From Haloferax gibbonsii ATCC 33959 (lineage in GTDB: Archaea; Halobacteriota; Halobacteria; Halobacteriales; Haloferacaceae): a stretch of DNA of 52,301 nucleotides. Position 1 is the stretch's first letter. The number at the start of each line of letters is the position of its first letter. The stretch covers positions 73,956 to 126,256 of the forward strand of contig NZ_AOLJ01000003.1 of NCBI RefSeq assembly GCF_000336775.1, read 5' to 3'. The translations under genes and the position numbers were made by a program. Shown piece by piece: positions 42,981-51,460 of this stretch. The notes below the pieces were generated by a model. It made no database searches, was not told the origin of the DNA, and saw only the letters and a list, made by a program, of their open reading frames with translations.

Positions 42981-44360
42981 TTAGACTCGTTGCGTTTCGG
43001 CCGTGACCGCTTCGATGCCGTCGGTGATGACGTCGAGCGCCGTCTCCGCGAGGTCGCGGGTGAGCACGAGCGGCGGGAGCAGTCGCAGGACGTTCCCGTG
43101 CCGGCCGGCCTTCCAGACTAACACGCCGCGCTCGAAGCAGTACTGTTGGAGCGCGTCGGCCGCGTCGCCGTCGGGCTTGCCCTCGGCGTCGACGAACTCC
43201 GCGCCGATGAACAGCCCCTTCCCGCGAACGTCCACGATTCGGGGGTTGTCCTCCGCGACCTCCGAGAGCCGGCCGCGGATGTACTGGCCGAGGTCGCGGG
43301 CGTGCGCGAGGAGGTCGTGTTGCTGGATGTACTCGATGGCGCGGGTGCCGGCGCGCATCCCGACGACGTGGCCGCGGTACGTGCCCGCGTGGTCGCCCGA
43401 CCCCCACGTGTCGAGGTCCTCGTGGTAGATGGTCGCCGACAGCGGGAAGCCGGTCCCGCCGAGCGCCTTCGCCGAGGTCATCACGTCCGGCGTGACGCCG
43501 TACCACTCGCTGGCCCACCACTTACCGGAGCGACCGAGGCCGCTTTGAATCTCGTCGAACACGAGCGGCACGTCGTTGTCGTCGGCGATGTCGCGGAGGC
43601 CCTTCAGGAAGCCCTTCGGCGGGGTGACGACGCCGCCTTCGCCCTGAATCGGTTCGACGAAGATACCCGCCGGGTTGGCGAGGCCGCCGTAGGGGTCCTC
43701 GAAGATGGCCTTGACCTCTTCGAGACAGTGGTCTACCGCCTCCTGCGGTCCCTTGCCCATCTCGATAGTGTTCGGGTAGGGCGCGTGGACCACGTCGGGG
43801 AGCAGCGGCGAGTAGTCGCCCTTGAACTTCTTGTTGCCGGTGAGACTCATCGCGCCGCTCGTCGCGCCGTGGTACGCGCCGCGGAAGGCGACGAGCCCGG
43901 TCCCCTCGGTGTTGTACTTGGCGAGTTTGATGGACGCCTCGATGGCGTCGCTCCCGGTCGGCCCGCCGAAGACGACGCGGTTGTTGCCGCGCAGTCCCCC
44001 GGGCGCGATTTCGTCCAACTTCTCGATGAGGTCGAGTCGGGCCTCCGTCGGGAAGTCGACGGTGTGGACGAACTTGTCGGTCTGCTCGTGGACGGCCTCC
44101 AACACGTACGGGTTCGAGTGACCCACGTTGAGCACGCCGATGCCGGCGAACATGTCGATGAAGGTGTTGCCGTCGGCGTCACGCACCGTCGCTCCCTTCC
44201 CGCTTTCGAACGCGATGGGAATGTCCTCGGGATACGAGACGGCACTACTGTCGATTCGCTGCTGTTTTTCGAGGAGTCGCGTCGATTTCGGCCCCGGAAC
44301 GTCGCCCACGTTCGGCGCGTCGTCGAAGTGCAACTCGTGAATCGGCGGACCTGCGACCAT
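42981..44360 (-). CDS. Class III aminotransferase, diaminobutyrate (DoeD)-like
   Basis: 459 residues. Landmarks [77 protein letters not shown] and PLP Lys in [16 protein letters not shown]. The CGPTG(S/T)DA...KxA and FRGAYHG pattern is typical of diaminobutyrate-2-oxoglutarate transaminases (Dat/EctB/RhbA and the catabolic DoeD). In the proposed pathway it turns L-2,4-diaminobutyrate into L-aspartate-4-semialdehyde, giving glutamate that GDH recycles. ATG 44360; divergent from the AOR gene across 158 bases. RidA follows 18 bases downstream. Confidence 0.88.
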   Translation of the reverse strand: MVAGPPIHELHFDDAPNVGDVPGPKSTRLLEKQQRIDSSAVSYPEDIPIAFESGKGATVRDADGNTFIDMFAGIGVLNVGHSNPYVLEAVHEQTDKFVHTVDFPTEARLDLIEKLDEIAPGGLRGNNRVVFGGPTGSDAIEASIKLAKYNTEGTGLVAFRGAYHGATSGAMSLTGNKKFKGDYSPLLPDVVHAPYPNTIEMGKGPQEAVDHCLEEVKAIFEDPYGGLANPAGIFVEPIQGEGGVVTPPKGFLKGLRDIADDNDVPLVFDEIQSGLGRSGKWWASEWYGVTPDVMTSAKALGGTGFPLSATIYHEDLDTWGSGDHAGTYRGHVVGMRAGTRAIEYIQQHDLLAHARDLGQYIRGRLSEVAEDNPRIVDVRGKGLFIGAEFVDAEGKPDGDAADALQQYCFERGVLVWKAGRHGNVLRLLPPLVLTRDLAETALDVITDGIEAVTAETQRV

Positions 44361-44441
44361 ACCTCAACCCATGTAGAACAGTCATAAATAATTTGTCCAC
44401 GCTTCCTATTGATGACGTACACAGTATTCGGTTTCGGGACT

Positions 44442-44456
44442 GGTATTCCACGGTGA
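44442..44456. promoter_or_regulatory. Candidate IclR-type element in the divergent aminotransferase/AOR region
   Basis: GGTATTCCACGGTGA resembles GGGAATCCACGGTCA before the IclR gene (12 of 15 bases equal) and shares TCCACGG with the M20 promoter element. The divergent gap also contains CACAATGGATTTGTG (about 44480-44494), another partial dyad. Confidence 0.4.
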
Positions 44457-44518
44457 TTTGGTTAGCGACGTAACAATAACCACAATGGATTTGTGCGAGG
44501 CAAGTCCTTCTTTTTCTA

Positions 44519-46186
44519 ATGTTACACGCAAAAGGTCCGCTGCTCACGGTCGACTTAGGGGACGAGACCAGTCGGACGGAAGACATCGACGAGATTCTCG
44601 AATCCTACGTCGGCGGCCGCGGGGTGGCCACCCGCCTCGCCCACGAGCGCGTCTCATTCGACGTTGACCCCTTCAGCCCGGAGAACCGGGTTTACTTCAG
44701 CACCGGTCCCATGCAGTCCTCGAACATGAGTTTCACCGGCCGCACGAACTGCACCAGCGTCTCGCCGCTGACCGGCGGCCTCTGCTCGTCGAACGCGGGC
44801 GGGTTCGTCTCGCGGAACTTCGCGGACGCGGGCTACTCGGCGGTCGAACTCACGGGCGCGAGCGACGAGTTGGTCGTCCTCCACGTCACAGACGAGGGCG
44901 TCGAGTTCGAGTCCGTCCCGGACCTCGCCGGCGCGACGGTCCCCGAGACGGTCGCGTACCTCGACGACGAACACGGCATCGAAGCCGACCGGACGATGGT
45001 CGTCGGTCCCGCCGGCGAGAACCTCGTGCGCTTCGCCTCCATCATGACGAGCGAGGAGCGCGCGTTCGGCCGCGGCGGTCTCGGTGCCGTCCTCGGGTCG
45101 AAGAACGTGAAGGCGCTCACCTTCGGCGGCGACTCCGCGCCCGACATCGAGATTCCGTCGTCGCAGATGGAGATTCACCGCGAGGCCGCCACCGACGACC
45201 ACATCATGAAGCGGCAGGGGACCGTCGCCGTGCTGGACCTCGCCAACGAGATGGACGGCCTCCCGTCGTACTACTTCTCCGAGCGCCACTTCGAGGGCGC
45301 GGAGGGAATCAACGGCGACGCCGTCGAGAAGAAGAAGTACAAGAAGGGCACCTGTTCCGCCTGCGCGTTCGCGTGCAAACTCCCCACGAGAGACGAGGAG
45401 GCGGGCGTGGAAACCGAGGGCCCCGAGTTCGAAGTCACCATGGCGTTCGGGTCGAACTCCGGCGTCGACGACATCGTCGAGGTGATGAAGTCGAACGAGC
45501 TGTGCGACCGCTACGGCCTCGACGCCATCTCGGCCGGCAACACCGTCGCGGCCTACCTCGCCAGCGAAGACGAGTTCGGCAACACCGACCTCATCCACGA
45601 CCTCGTGGAGAAAATCGCGCTCCGGGAGGGAATCGGCGACGACCTCGCCGAGGGCATCGCCCGCGTCCACGACGACCTCGGCGTCGAGAACTGGACGGTC
45701 AAGGGGATGGACTTCGCCGCCCACGAGGGGCGCGTCCTCCACGGACAGGGTCTGTCGTACGCCGTCGCCAACCGCGGCGCGGACCACATGTACGCGGTGT
45801 TCTACTCCCAGGAGTACCCGCTCGTCGGCAAGGACGACGCCTACCCGCCGGAGGGGTTCGAGGGCAAGCCCAAGCGCCTCATCGAGAAGGAAAACCAGAT
45901 GGCGCTCAACGACAGCGGCATCGTCTGCAAGTTCTCGCGGGACTTCATGACCCCCGAGCGCTACGAGATGCTGTTCGGCGCCGACTTCGAGGACCTGCTG
46001 GCCGTCGGCGACCGCATCGTCACGCTCGAACGGCACTTCAACAACCAGCGCGGCTTCGACCGCGGCGACGACACGCTCCCGTACGCCGACGAGTTAGACG
46101 GGTTCGAAGCGGCGCTCGAAGCGTACTACGAGCGTCGCGGGTGGACTGACGACGGCGTCGTCCCGTCGGGCAACGTCCCGGCGTAA
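44519..46186 (+). CDS. Aldehyde:ferredoxin oxidoreductase (tungstopterin, AOR family)
   Basis: 555 residues. N-terminal AFOR domain with pterin-binding landmarks RGVATRLAHERVSFDVDPFS, TGRTNCTSVSPLTGGLCSSN and ASIMTSEERAFGRGGLGAVL (each partial); [4Fe-4S] ligands CSACAFACK (C-x2-C-x3-C) plus the later Cys in DSGIVCKFSRDF. Slightly shorter than the hyperthermophile AOR. It oxidises aldehydes to acids with ferredoxin. In the cluster, aspartate semialdehyde is the obvious aldehyde, so it may replace the NAD(P)-dependent DoeC of bacteria. Divergent from the DoeD-like gene and followed by a hairpin terminator and the IclR gene. Confidence 0.92.
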   Translation: MLHAKGPLLTVDLGDETSRTEDIDEILESYVGGRGVATRLAHERVSFDVDPFSPENRVYFSTGPMQSSNMSFTGRTNCTSVSPLTGGLCSSNAGGFVSRNFADAGYSAVELTGASDELVVLHVTDEGVEFESVPDLAGATVPETVAYLDDEHGIEADRTMVVGPAGENLVRFASIMTSEERAFGRGGLGAVLGSKNVKALTFGGDSAPDIEIPSSQMEIHREAATDDHIMKRQGTVAVLDLANEMDGLPSYYFSERHFEGAEGINGDAVEKKKYKKGTCSACAFACKLPTRDEEAGVETEGPEFEVTMAFGSNSGVDDIVEVMKSNELCDRYGLDAISAGNTVAAYLASEDEFGNTDLIHDLVEKIALREGIGDDLAEGIARVHDDLGVENWTVKGMDFAAHEGRVLHGQGLSYAVANRGADHMYAVFYSQEYPLVGKDDAYPPEGFEGKPKRLIEKENQMALNDSGIVCKFSRDFMTPERYEMLFGADFEDLLAVGDRIVTLERHFNNQRGFDRGDDTLPYADELDGFEAALEAYYERRGWTDDGVVPSGNVPA

Positions 46187-46197
46187 CGCGCTCGACT

Positions 46198-46214
46198 GAC
46201 CGACTCGGTCGGTC
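46198..46214 (+). terminator. Hairpin after the AOR gene
   Basis: GACCGAC-TCG-GTCGGTC, a perfect 7-bp stem, followed within 20 bases by TTTCTCACG and TCACTTTTC. It separates the convergent AOR and IclR genes. Confidence 0.55.
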
Positions 46215-46254
46215 CGACGAACGTTTCTCACGTCTCACTTTTCGCTTCTCACAC

Positions 46255-47052
46255 TCACGCTTCGTTCGCCTCGTCCGCTTGAGTCCGATATAGTTCCGCG
46301 ACGCCCTGTTCGAACCGCTCGGCGGCGCGTTCGAGCAGTTCCACCTGCGTCGCCCGCGTCTCCTCGTCGATGACGTAGGCGGGACCGCTCAGATTTAGCG
46401 ACCCGTACACCTCGCCCCGCGGCGACTTCACGGCCTTTCCGATGGCCCAAAAGCCCTCGACCGCCTCGCTGCTGTTCTCGGCGTACCCTTGCTCGCGGAC
46501 CGTCGCCAGCTCCGCGAACAGTTCCTCTTCGGTCGTGATGGAGTCGTCCGTCGCCGCCGGCAGTCCCCAGCGGTCGATGATTTCCCGCACCCGCGTCTCC
46601 GGGTACTCGGCGATAATCGCCTTCCCCGAACACGTCGTGTGGACGTGAAACGGACTGCCGTCGATGAGAAAGCGCGGCGAGTTCGCGAACTCGAGGTCGC
46701 CGTACAACGAGACGATTCGGCCGTGTTCTTCGACCGCGAAGTCCGCGTCCATCGACGACTCGCTGTCGAGCCACGAGACGGTCTCTTGGGCGACCCTGTA
46801 GTAGTCCTTGCGCGTCCTGACGTAGTCGCCGAGGTGACAGAACTTCGCCCCGAGGTGGTACTCGTTGTCGACGTTCACGACGTAGCCGTACTCCGCGAGC
46901 GTTTTGAGGTGGGCATGGACGGTGCTCTTCGCGAGGTCCGTCGCCTCGACCAACTCGCCCATCGTCGCTCCCTCCAGTTCGAGGATGTGGTCGACGAGCG
47001 CCAGCGAGGCGGCGGTCGTCTTGAGCACGCCGGACGGGTCGTGTCTATTCAT
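46255..47052 (-). CDS. IclR-family transcriptional regulator
   Basis: 265 residues. Winged helix about 10-75 (ATMGELVEATDLAKSTVHAH, LKTLAEYGYVVNVDNEYHLG) and an IclR effector-binding domain about 85-250 (SSMDADFAVEEHGRIVSLYG, HTTCSGKAIIAEYP, GFWAIGKAVKSPRGEVYGSL; partial citations). IclR proteins often sense catabolic intermediates. ATG 47052. TATA-like CTTTAACC is 25-30 bases upstream and the element at 47057-47071 sits between TATA and start, fitting autorepression. As the only regulator in the cluster it is the likely controller of ectoine use; bacterial clusters instead use EnuR (GntR/MocR) or AsnC-type regulators. Confidence 0.92.
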   Translation of the reverse strand: MNRHDPSGVLKTTAASLALVDHILELEGATMGELVEATDLAKSTVHAHLKTLAEYGYVVNVDNEYHLGAKFCHLGDYVRTRKDYYRVAQETVSWLDSESSMDADFAVEEHGRIVSLYGDLEFANSPRFLIDGSPFHVHTTCSGKAIIAEYPETRVREIIDRWGLPAATDDSITTEEELFAELATVREQGYAENSSEAVEGFWAIGKAVKSPRGEVYGSLNLSGPAYVIDEETRATQVELLERAAERFEQGVAELYRTQADEANEA

Positions 47053-47056
47053 GGAG

Positions 47057-47071
47057 GGGAATCCACGGTCA
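47057..47071. promoter_or_regulatory. Candidate IclR autoregulatory element
   Basis: GGGAATCCACGGTCA lies between the TATA-like GGTTAAAG (plus strand) and the IclR start codon. Similar elements: 44442-44456 and 35505-35519. Confidence 0.4.
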
Positions 47072-47708
47072 GGGGTTAAAGATGTACCTCCGTTTGTTGG
47101 GGCCAGTCATACCGACCAGCGACTGAGACTCGATGCTGAACACCCGGGGGGTAGGCGACCGGTCCTTTCTGCTCGGCGACGCAGTCGGTTCCGGACAGTC
47201 GAACGTTTATACGTGCTCTCTGAGGTTGATAATAGTTAACACACGCCTTAACGATGCTTACGAAGGATACAGATTGGAATTATCCGTTTTTCGACGGGGA
47301 ACCGACTTGCCTCTATATACGTATTCGGAAGTTAGGAACGTCGAGTCTCCCGAGACGCGTGAGCTTCGGATTTACGGGCGATTGAAGGCTTGAGACCGCT
47401 TCGCTCGTCACGGCTTTCGGACGCGTGAACGTTTAAGTGAGGGCGCGGACCGGGGCGATGCCACCGAACTACCACTCGCACCCCGCGTCGGCGGTCCGCG
47501 GTCTCGGCGTTCGTTCTCGGTCGGTTCACGGCGAACTCCCGTCCGTAGCCTCGTGACAGGATTATTATGTTCGTGGAGTCTCTCGGGGGTTACGTCTCTC
47601 GCCGACGGGGTTTCTACCCATTTTCATTACAGACATAACCGTGTAATTCTGACGCCCCCGGCCACCCGTCACGAAGTCTGTCCGGTCGGGCGGTGGTGGG
47701 CGGCGCTG
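47072..47708. other. Gene-poor region, no feature recognised
   Basis: About 640 bases between the IclR gene and the 3' end of the inositol-phosphatase-like gene. Bases 47200-47345 are AT-richer and hold TATA-like GTTTATACG and CTATATACG, which may be promoters of short RNAs or leftovers of a lost gene. One short frame (47133-47393) has no recognisable similarity and mixed codon bias. No tRNA fold seen. Confidence 0.5.
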
Positions 47709-48512
47709 CTATCGCGTCGCCTCGAACGCCGCCTGCGCCGCTTCGAGTACCTCGTCGTGTGCGTGCCCGTTCGACGCGACGAGACCCGGCTGTCCCGGCC
47801 CCCACCTGTTTCCGTCGAGGTCGGTTACCGTTCCGCCCGCGCGTTCGACGAGGTAGACCCCGGCCACGGTGTCCCACGCGTTCGGCTGTTCGTCGAGCCC
47901 GACGACCGCGTCTATCGACCCGTCGGCGAGTCGCGAAAGCGTCAGTTGCGTCGTCCCGAGCTTCCGCATCTCGCCGAACGTGCCGAAGATGTCTCCAGCG
48001 AGTCGCTCGATTCCCGGTCGGTCACCGTCCTGATACCGGAGCGTCGAGGAGACGAGAAACGCGCTGGTGTTCGACTCGTCGTTGACGGTGATCGGGCGCC
48101 CGTTTCGCTCGACTCTCTCCTCCGTGGCGATGTAGGTATCTCCCGTCTCGGGGGAGACGTTCACCGCCGCAATCGGCGTCTGGTCTCTGACGACGGCGAC
48201 GCTCGTCACCCACTCGCGGGCACCTCGGGTGTAGTTTTGCGTCCCGTCTATCGGGTCGATAATCCAGGCGTATCCCGACTCGGGGACGGTCTTCAGTTCG
48301 TCTTCTTCCTCGCCGACGACCGCGTCGTCGGGGAACCGCTCTCGAATCGTCGAGATGACCCGCCGTTGTGTCTCGCGGTCGACTTCCGTGACGAGGTCTA
48401 TCGCGTCGCCTTTCTGCTCGATATCGAGTTTGGTTCTGAAACGCGCCGACGCGTGGTCGGCACCTCTCTCCGCGGCGTCGATTGCGACTTCCTCGCGGGG
48501 GTCCGTGTCCAT
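47709..48512 (-). CDS. Inositol monophosphatase family protein (IMPase/FBPase)
   Basis: 267 residues of the Li+-sensitive phosphatase fold. Metal-site motifs: VVGEEEDE (Glu), WIIDPIDGTQNYTRG (motif A, normally WVIDPIDGTTNF) and NAWDTVAGVYLVERAGGTVT (motif B, WD...AG). Members dephosphorylate inositol-1-phosphate, fructose-1,6-bisphosphate or PAP. Which one is not readable here. ATG 48512. Isolated between gene-poor stretches. Confidence 0.9.
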   Translation of the reverse strand: MDTDPREEVAIDAAERGADHASARFRTKLDIEQKGDAIDLVTEVDRETQRRVISTIRERFPDDAVVGEEEDELKTVPESGYAWIIDPIDGTQNYTRGAREWVTSVAVVRDQTPIAAVNVSPETGDTYIATEERVERNGRPITVNDESNTSAFLVSSTLRYQDGDRPGIERLAGDIFGTFGEMRKLGTTQLTLSRLADGSIDAVVGLDEQPNAWDTVAGVYLVERAGGTVTDLDGNRWGPGQPGLVASNGHAHDEVLEAAQAAFEATR

Positions 48513-49249
48513 AGCGACTATGTACTACACGGCGAGAAAAAGCCTCGGACAGCGGTCAAGTCTTCGCGGTCTTTCGGCGAATACGCGACGGGAGTTAGCT
48601 GTCGGGTAGTTTCTCTCCGGGCGAGTGTACGCGTTCTGAGGGTCACAACACGCCGACTCGCGGTATCTCGACCGTTCTTCCTCTCAGAACGATCATCCGC
48701 GATTTGACACGAGTACGGCACCCCCAAGAGCGGGGCTCTGCGCCCAACCGTGGCCCTTCGTCCGAGGCCACGCGTTAGCTCGCGGCCGAAACCGGCCTCT
48801 GTAGCGCCTCATTCGCGACTCCACCATCTCTGTGATGAATCTCCAAGTGAGGTCGCTGCTCGTGGGGGGCGTGCCGACAGGTGAGGCCGAAGGATTCGAT
48901 ACATTCTGTCTTCTTGCGCGTCTCGCGACTCCCGACGCAGCGGTCTCTTCAGCGCCTAAAATGTCGATACTCGAATGAATCTGGCCCATTCTATTACACA
49001 TATAATTTTGTAACGTTTACTCGTGTGTGGGCGATAAAAATTCTCAGATAGCAAACGTGATGTTGGCAATCGGTGCCGCTGGTCGAGGGTCGCTTTCGCT
49101 TTCGCGTGAGTCGGCTAGCGGAGGTCCCGAAGGAGAACGGAATCGCTGTAATTCGCCTGTTCACGTGCGCGCTTCACCAACCGAACAGTCCGCGATTGAG
49201 CTCCCTCACCGAGCGAGAGATACTCACTGACGGTTCCGGGAGGCGAGGT
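48513..49249. other. Gene-poor region, possible gene remnants
   Basis: About 740 bases with weak coding bias. One minus-strand frame (48693-49001) reads Arg-rich with no known domain; its 3' end contains AGAGCCCCGCTCTTGGGG, which can fold into two alternative small hairpins. TATA-like ATATAATTTTG lies at about 49002-49012. It may be decayed mobile-element DNA but I could not identify an element. Confidence 0.4.
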
Positions 49250-49696
49250 TCACCGAGTGGCGACGGTGACGAATCCGTCGAACTCGAGGATGACTCGCTG
49301 CGTGGTGTCACCGAAGATGGCCTTACCCGCCGGCGACCGTTGACGTCCGGAGAGGAAGATGTGGTCGCACTCGTTTTCCGCTGCCGCATCGAGTACTTCG
49401 GTGGCTTTGTCGCCGAGGGAACCGACCGCCTGATACTCCACCTCGAAATCAGCGAGCACTTCGCGACCGAGGTCTCGAGCGAACTCCGTCGCCCCCGCCC
49501 GCGCGTCGTCGTGTGTGTAACTCCCCGAGGACCTCAGGAGCGTCTCCATCGTCCCGCGTCGGGCTTTGTACTCGTCTTCCGTCGTCACGTGAATGAGGAC
49601 GACGTCGGCGCTCATCCCCTCGGCAATCGAACCGGCCTCGCGGACGACCTTCTTCGAGGTTTCCGATGGGTCTACGACGGCTAGTACTCGTTCCAT
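49250..49696 (-). CDS. Universal stress protein (UspA family)
   Basis: 148 residues. Opens MERVLAVVDPSETSKKVVRE (Asp at strand 1), contains DVVLIHVTTEDEY and ends with the ATP-binding loop SGRQRSPAGKAIFGDTTQRV (G-x-R-x-x-x-x-G-x-x-x-x-G-x-(S/T)-type), so it should bind ATP. Divergent from the GntP permease, a pairing often seen in haloarchaea where UspA proteins accompany transporters. Two direct repeats lie between the genes (49754-49781). Confidence 0.9.
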   Translation of the reverse strand: MERVLAVVDPSETSKKVVREAGSIAEGMSADVVLIHVTTEDEYKARRGTMETLLRSSGSYTHDDARAGATEFARDLGREVLADFEVEYQAVGSLGDKATEVLDAAAENECDHIFLSGRQRSPAGKAIFGDTTQRVILEFDGFVTVATR

Positions 49697-49753
49697 GTCG
49701 CCTACACGCGAGCCCTCTTTGAAGAAACTACGGGCTGTTGACGTACAGACGCC

Positions 49754-49781
49754 TTCCGAAGGCCACGCAGTTCCGAAGGCC
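49754..49781. repeat. Two direct repeats TTCCGAAGGCC, 17-bp spacing
   Basis: TTCCGAAGGCC at 49754-49764 and 49771-49781, each with an internal CTTC-C-GAAG-like dyad (the first is CCTTC-C-GAAGG). Located between the UspA and GntP genes ahead of TATA-like CGATTATTAAC; candidate regulator site. Confidence 0.5.
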
Positions 49782-49849
49782 GCAAACGAAGTTATTCATT
49801 GACATATAGTAACGATTATTAACTAACATGATTGAATGACAGACGGATC

Positions 49850-51244
49850 ATGACGGTGGAGTTTGTCCATAGTCCGCTACTCACGTTCGTAGTCGGGCTC
49901 ATACTAGTTGTACTGTTCCTCGTCGTGTGGGACCTCCCCGCGTTCGTGGGGTTGGGCCTCGCCGCGTTCTCCGTCGGCATCGTCAACTCGGTGTTCGTCT
50001 CGGACTTCGCTCTCGTCGATGCGGCGACGAGAACGGCGGCGGCGTTCGGAAACGGGATGGAAGGTATCGGTATCCCGATCCTCATGGCGGCGATCATCGG
50101 CAAGTCGATGCTCGAAAGCGGGTCCGCTCAACGTGTCGTGCGGACGTTCCAATCGCTCGTCGGAAGGGATAACTCGGAATTCGCGCTGTGGGGAAGTAGC
50201 ACGGTCCTCTCGATTCCGGTGTTCTTCGACAGCGTCCTGTTCCTTCTGGCGCCGCTCGCCCGCTCGATGCGAGCACGCCGCGGAAAGAACTACGTGTTGT
50301 ACCTCATCGCCGTGGGCGCCGGCGGCTCTGCGGCGCACGTGTTCATTCCACCGACTCCCGGTCCGCTGGCAGTCGCCAGCGAAGTGGGCGTCGACCTCGG
50401 CATGACGATGGCTGTCGGTGTGGCCGTCGCGATTCCCTCGGCGACGATGTCCGGTCTCGTCTTCGGCCACTGGGCCAACGCTCGGATGGATATCCCGCTC
50501 CGAGACTCGATGGGGACGACGACCGAAGAACTCGAAGAACGGGCACAGCAGAGCAGTAGCTCGCTTCCGGGGACGTTCGAAGCCGCGCTCCCGATACTCC
50601 TCGCGGTCGCGTTAGTGAGTTCGCTGACGATTCTCAACACGCTCGAACCGATTTACCCGTCGCTCGCGGCTGTCAGACCGGGAATCGCGTTCATCGGAGA
50701 CAAGAACGTCGCCATGACTATCGCTGGGCTTACAGCGGCGCTCACGTACCTCCGCTGGTCCGACCTTTCGCGTTCGCTGTGGGAAGACGAACTCACCGAG
50801 GCCCTGAAGAGCGGCGGGAACATCGCCGCAATCACCGCGATGGGTGGCGCGTTCGGCGCGCTGCTCGCCGCGTCGGGAATCGGCCCGTACATCGCCGATA
50901 GCCTCCGTGGCATCGGTATCGGACTGCTGGTGACCGCGTGGCTTATCGCCGCCATCGTCCGAATCGCACAGGGGTCAGCAACCGCCGCGATGCTGACGAC
51001 CGCGGGTATCATGGCACCGCTGACGAGTCAGCTCAACGTACACCCCGCGTACCTCGTCATGGCGATCGGCTCGGGCGGCATCATCTGTTCGTGGTACAAC
51101 GACTCCGGCTTCTGGCTGATGAAGGAAATCGGCGGTCTGACACAGATGGAGACGCTGAAAACGTGGACGACGCTGACGACGATTATCTCGGTTACGGGAA
51201 TCGTCTCGATTCTCGTCTTCTCGACTGTCGTCCCGCTCGCGTGA
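49850..51244 (+). CDS. GntP-family permease (gluconate/sugar-acid:H+ type)
   Basis: 464 residues, about twelve helices. GntP-like landmarks: FGNGMEGIGIPILMAAIIGK, SIPVFFDSVLFLLAPLAR, HVFIPPTPGPLAVASEVGVD, NIAAITAMGGAFGALLAASG, IVRIAQGSATAAMLTTAG and SWYNDSGFWLMKEIGG (the last two are family hallmarks for gluconate permeases). ATG 49850 follows a TATA-like GATTATTAAC by about 30 bases; a TTG at 49832 is rejected. Imports gluconate, glycerate or related acids. The SDR remnant just downstream hints that a matching oxidoreductase gene once followed. Confidence 0.92.
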   Translation: MTVEFVHSPLLTFVVGLILVVLFLVVWDLPAFVGLGLAAFSVGIVNSVFVSDFALVDAATRTAAAFGNGMEGIGIPILMAAIIGKSMLESGSAQRVVRTFQSLVGRDNSEFALWGSSTVLSIPVFFDSVLFLLAPLARSMRARRGKNYVLYLIAVGAGGSAAHVFIPPTPGPLAVASEVGVDLGMTMAVGVAVAIPSATMSGLVFGHWANARMDIPLRDSMGTTTEELEERAQQSSSSLPGTFEAALPILLAVALVSSLTILNTLEPIYPSLAAVRPGIAFIGDKNVAMTIAGLTAALTYLRWSDLSRSLWEDELTEALKSGGNIAAITAMGGAFGALLAASGIGPYIADSLRGIGIGLLVTAWLIAAIVRIAQGSATAAMLTTAGIMAPLTSQLNVHPAYLVMAIGSGGIICSWYNDSGFWLMKEIGGLTQMETLKTWTTLTTIISVTGIVSILVFSTVVPLA

Positions 51245-51316
51245 ATCTCGGCCGTCGAAACCGAGCGTCACACGGAAGCGACGCACGCACCGAGACCGCA
51301 GTCGCGTACTCTTTTC

Positions 51317-51442
51317 GTGGCCGATGGACGGTCCGCGCCGCCCGAGGACGTGGTCGGGTCCTCTCTCTTTTCCGCCAGCGACGACGCGTCGGTCGTCACC
51401 GACCACTTGCTGTACGTCGACGGCGGCTACGCCGTGCTGTGA
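51317..51442 (+). pseudogene. C-terminal remnant of a short-chain dehydrogenase (SDR)
   Basis: The frame ending TGA 51440-51442 reads PPEDVVGSSLFSASDDASVV then TDHLLYVDGGYAVL, the exact C-terminal signature of classical SDRs (PEDVVGxxLFLASDxAS-VTGxxLxVDGGYA). No catalytic YxxxK, Rossmann motif or start is present upstream; the preceding 70 bases after the GntP stop do not extend the fold. So only the last 35-40 residues survive. It is probably the leftover of a sugar or gluconate dehydrogenase gene that followed gntP and was deleted. Confidence 0.75.
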
Positions 51443-51460
51443 CCCCGGTCGGTCGCTCGG

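Noticed and set aside
47133..47393. 86-codon plus-strand frame
   Set aside because: No recognisable domain, mixed codon bias, includes TATA-like DNA; left as gene-poor region.
48693..49001. 102-codon minus-strand frame, perhaps a transposase end
   Set aside because: Arg/Pro-rich with no transposase motif that I can name; similarity to mobile-element ends was only an impression.
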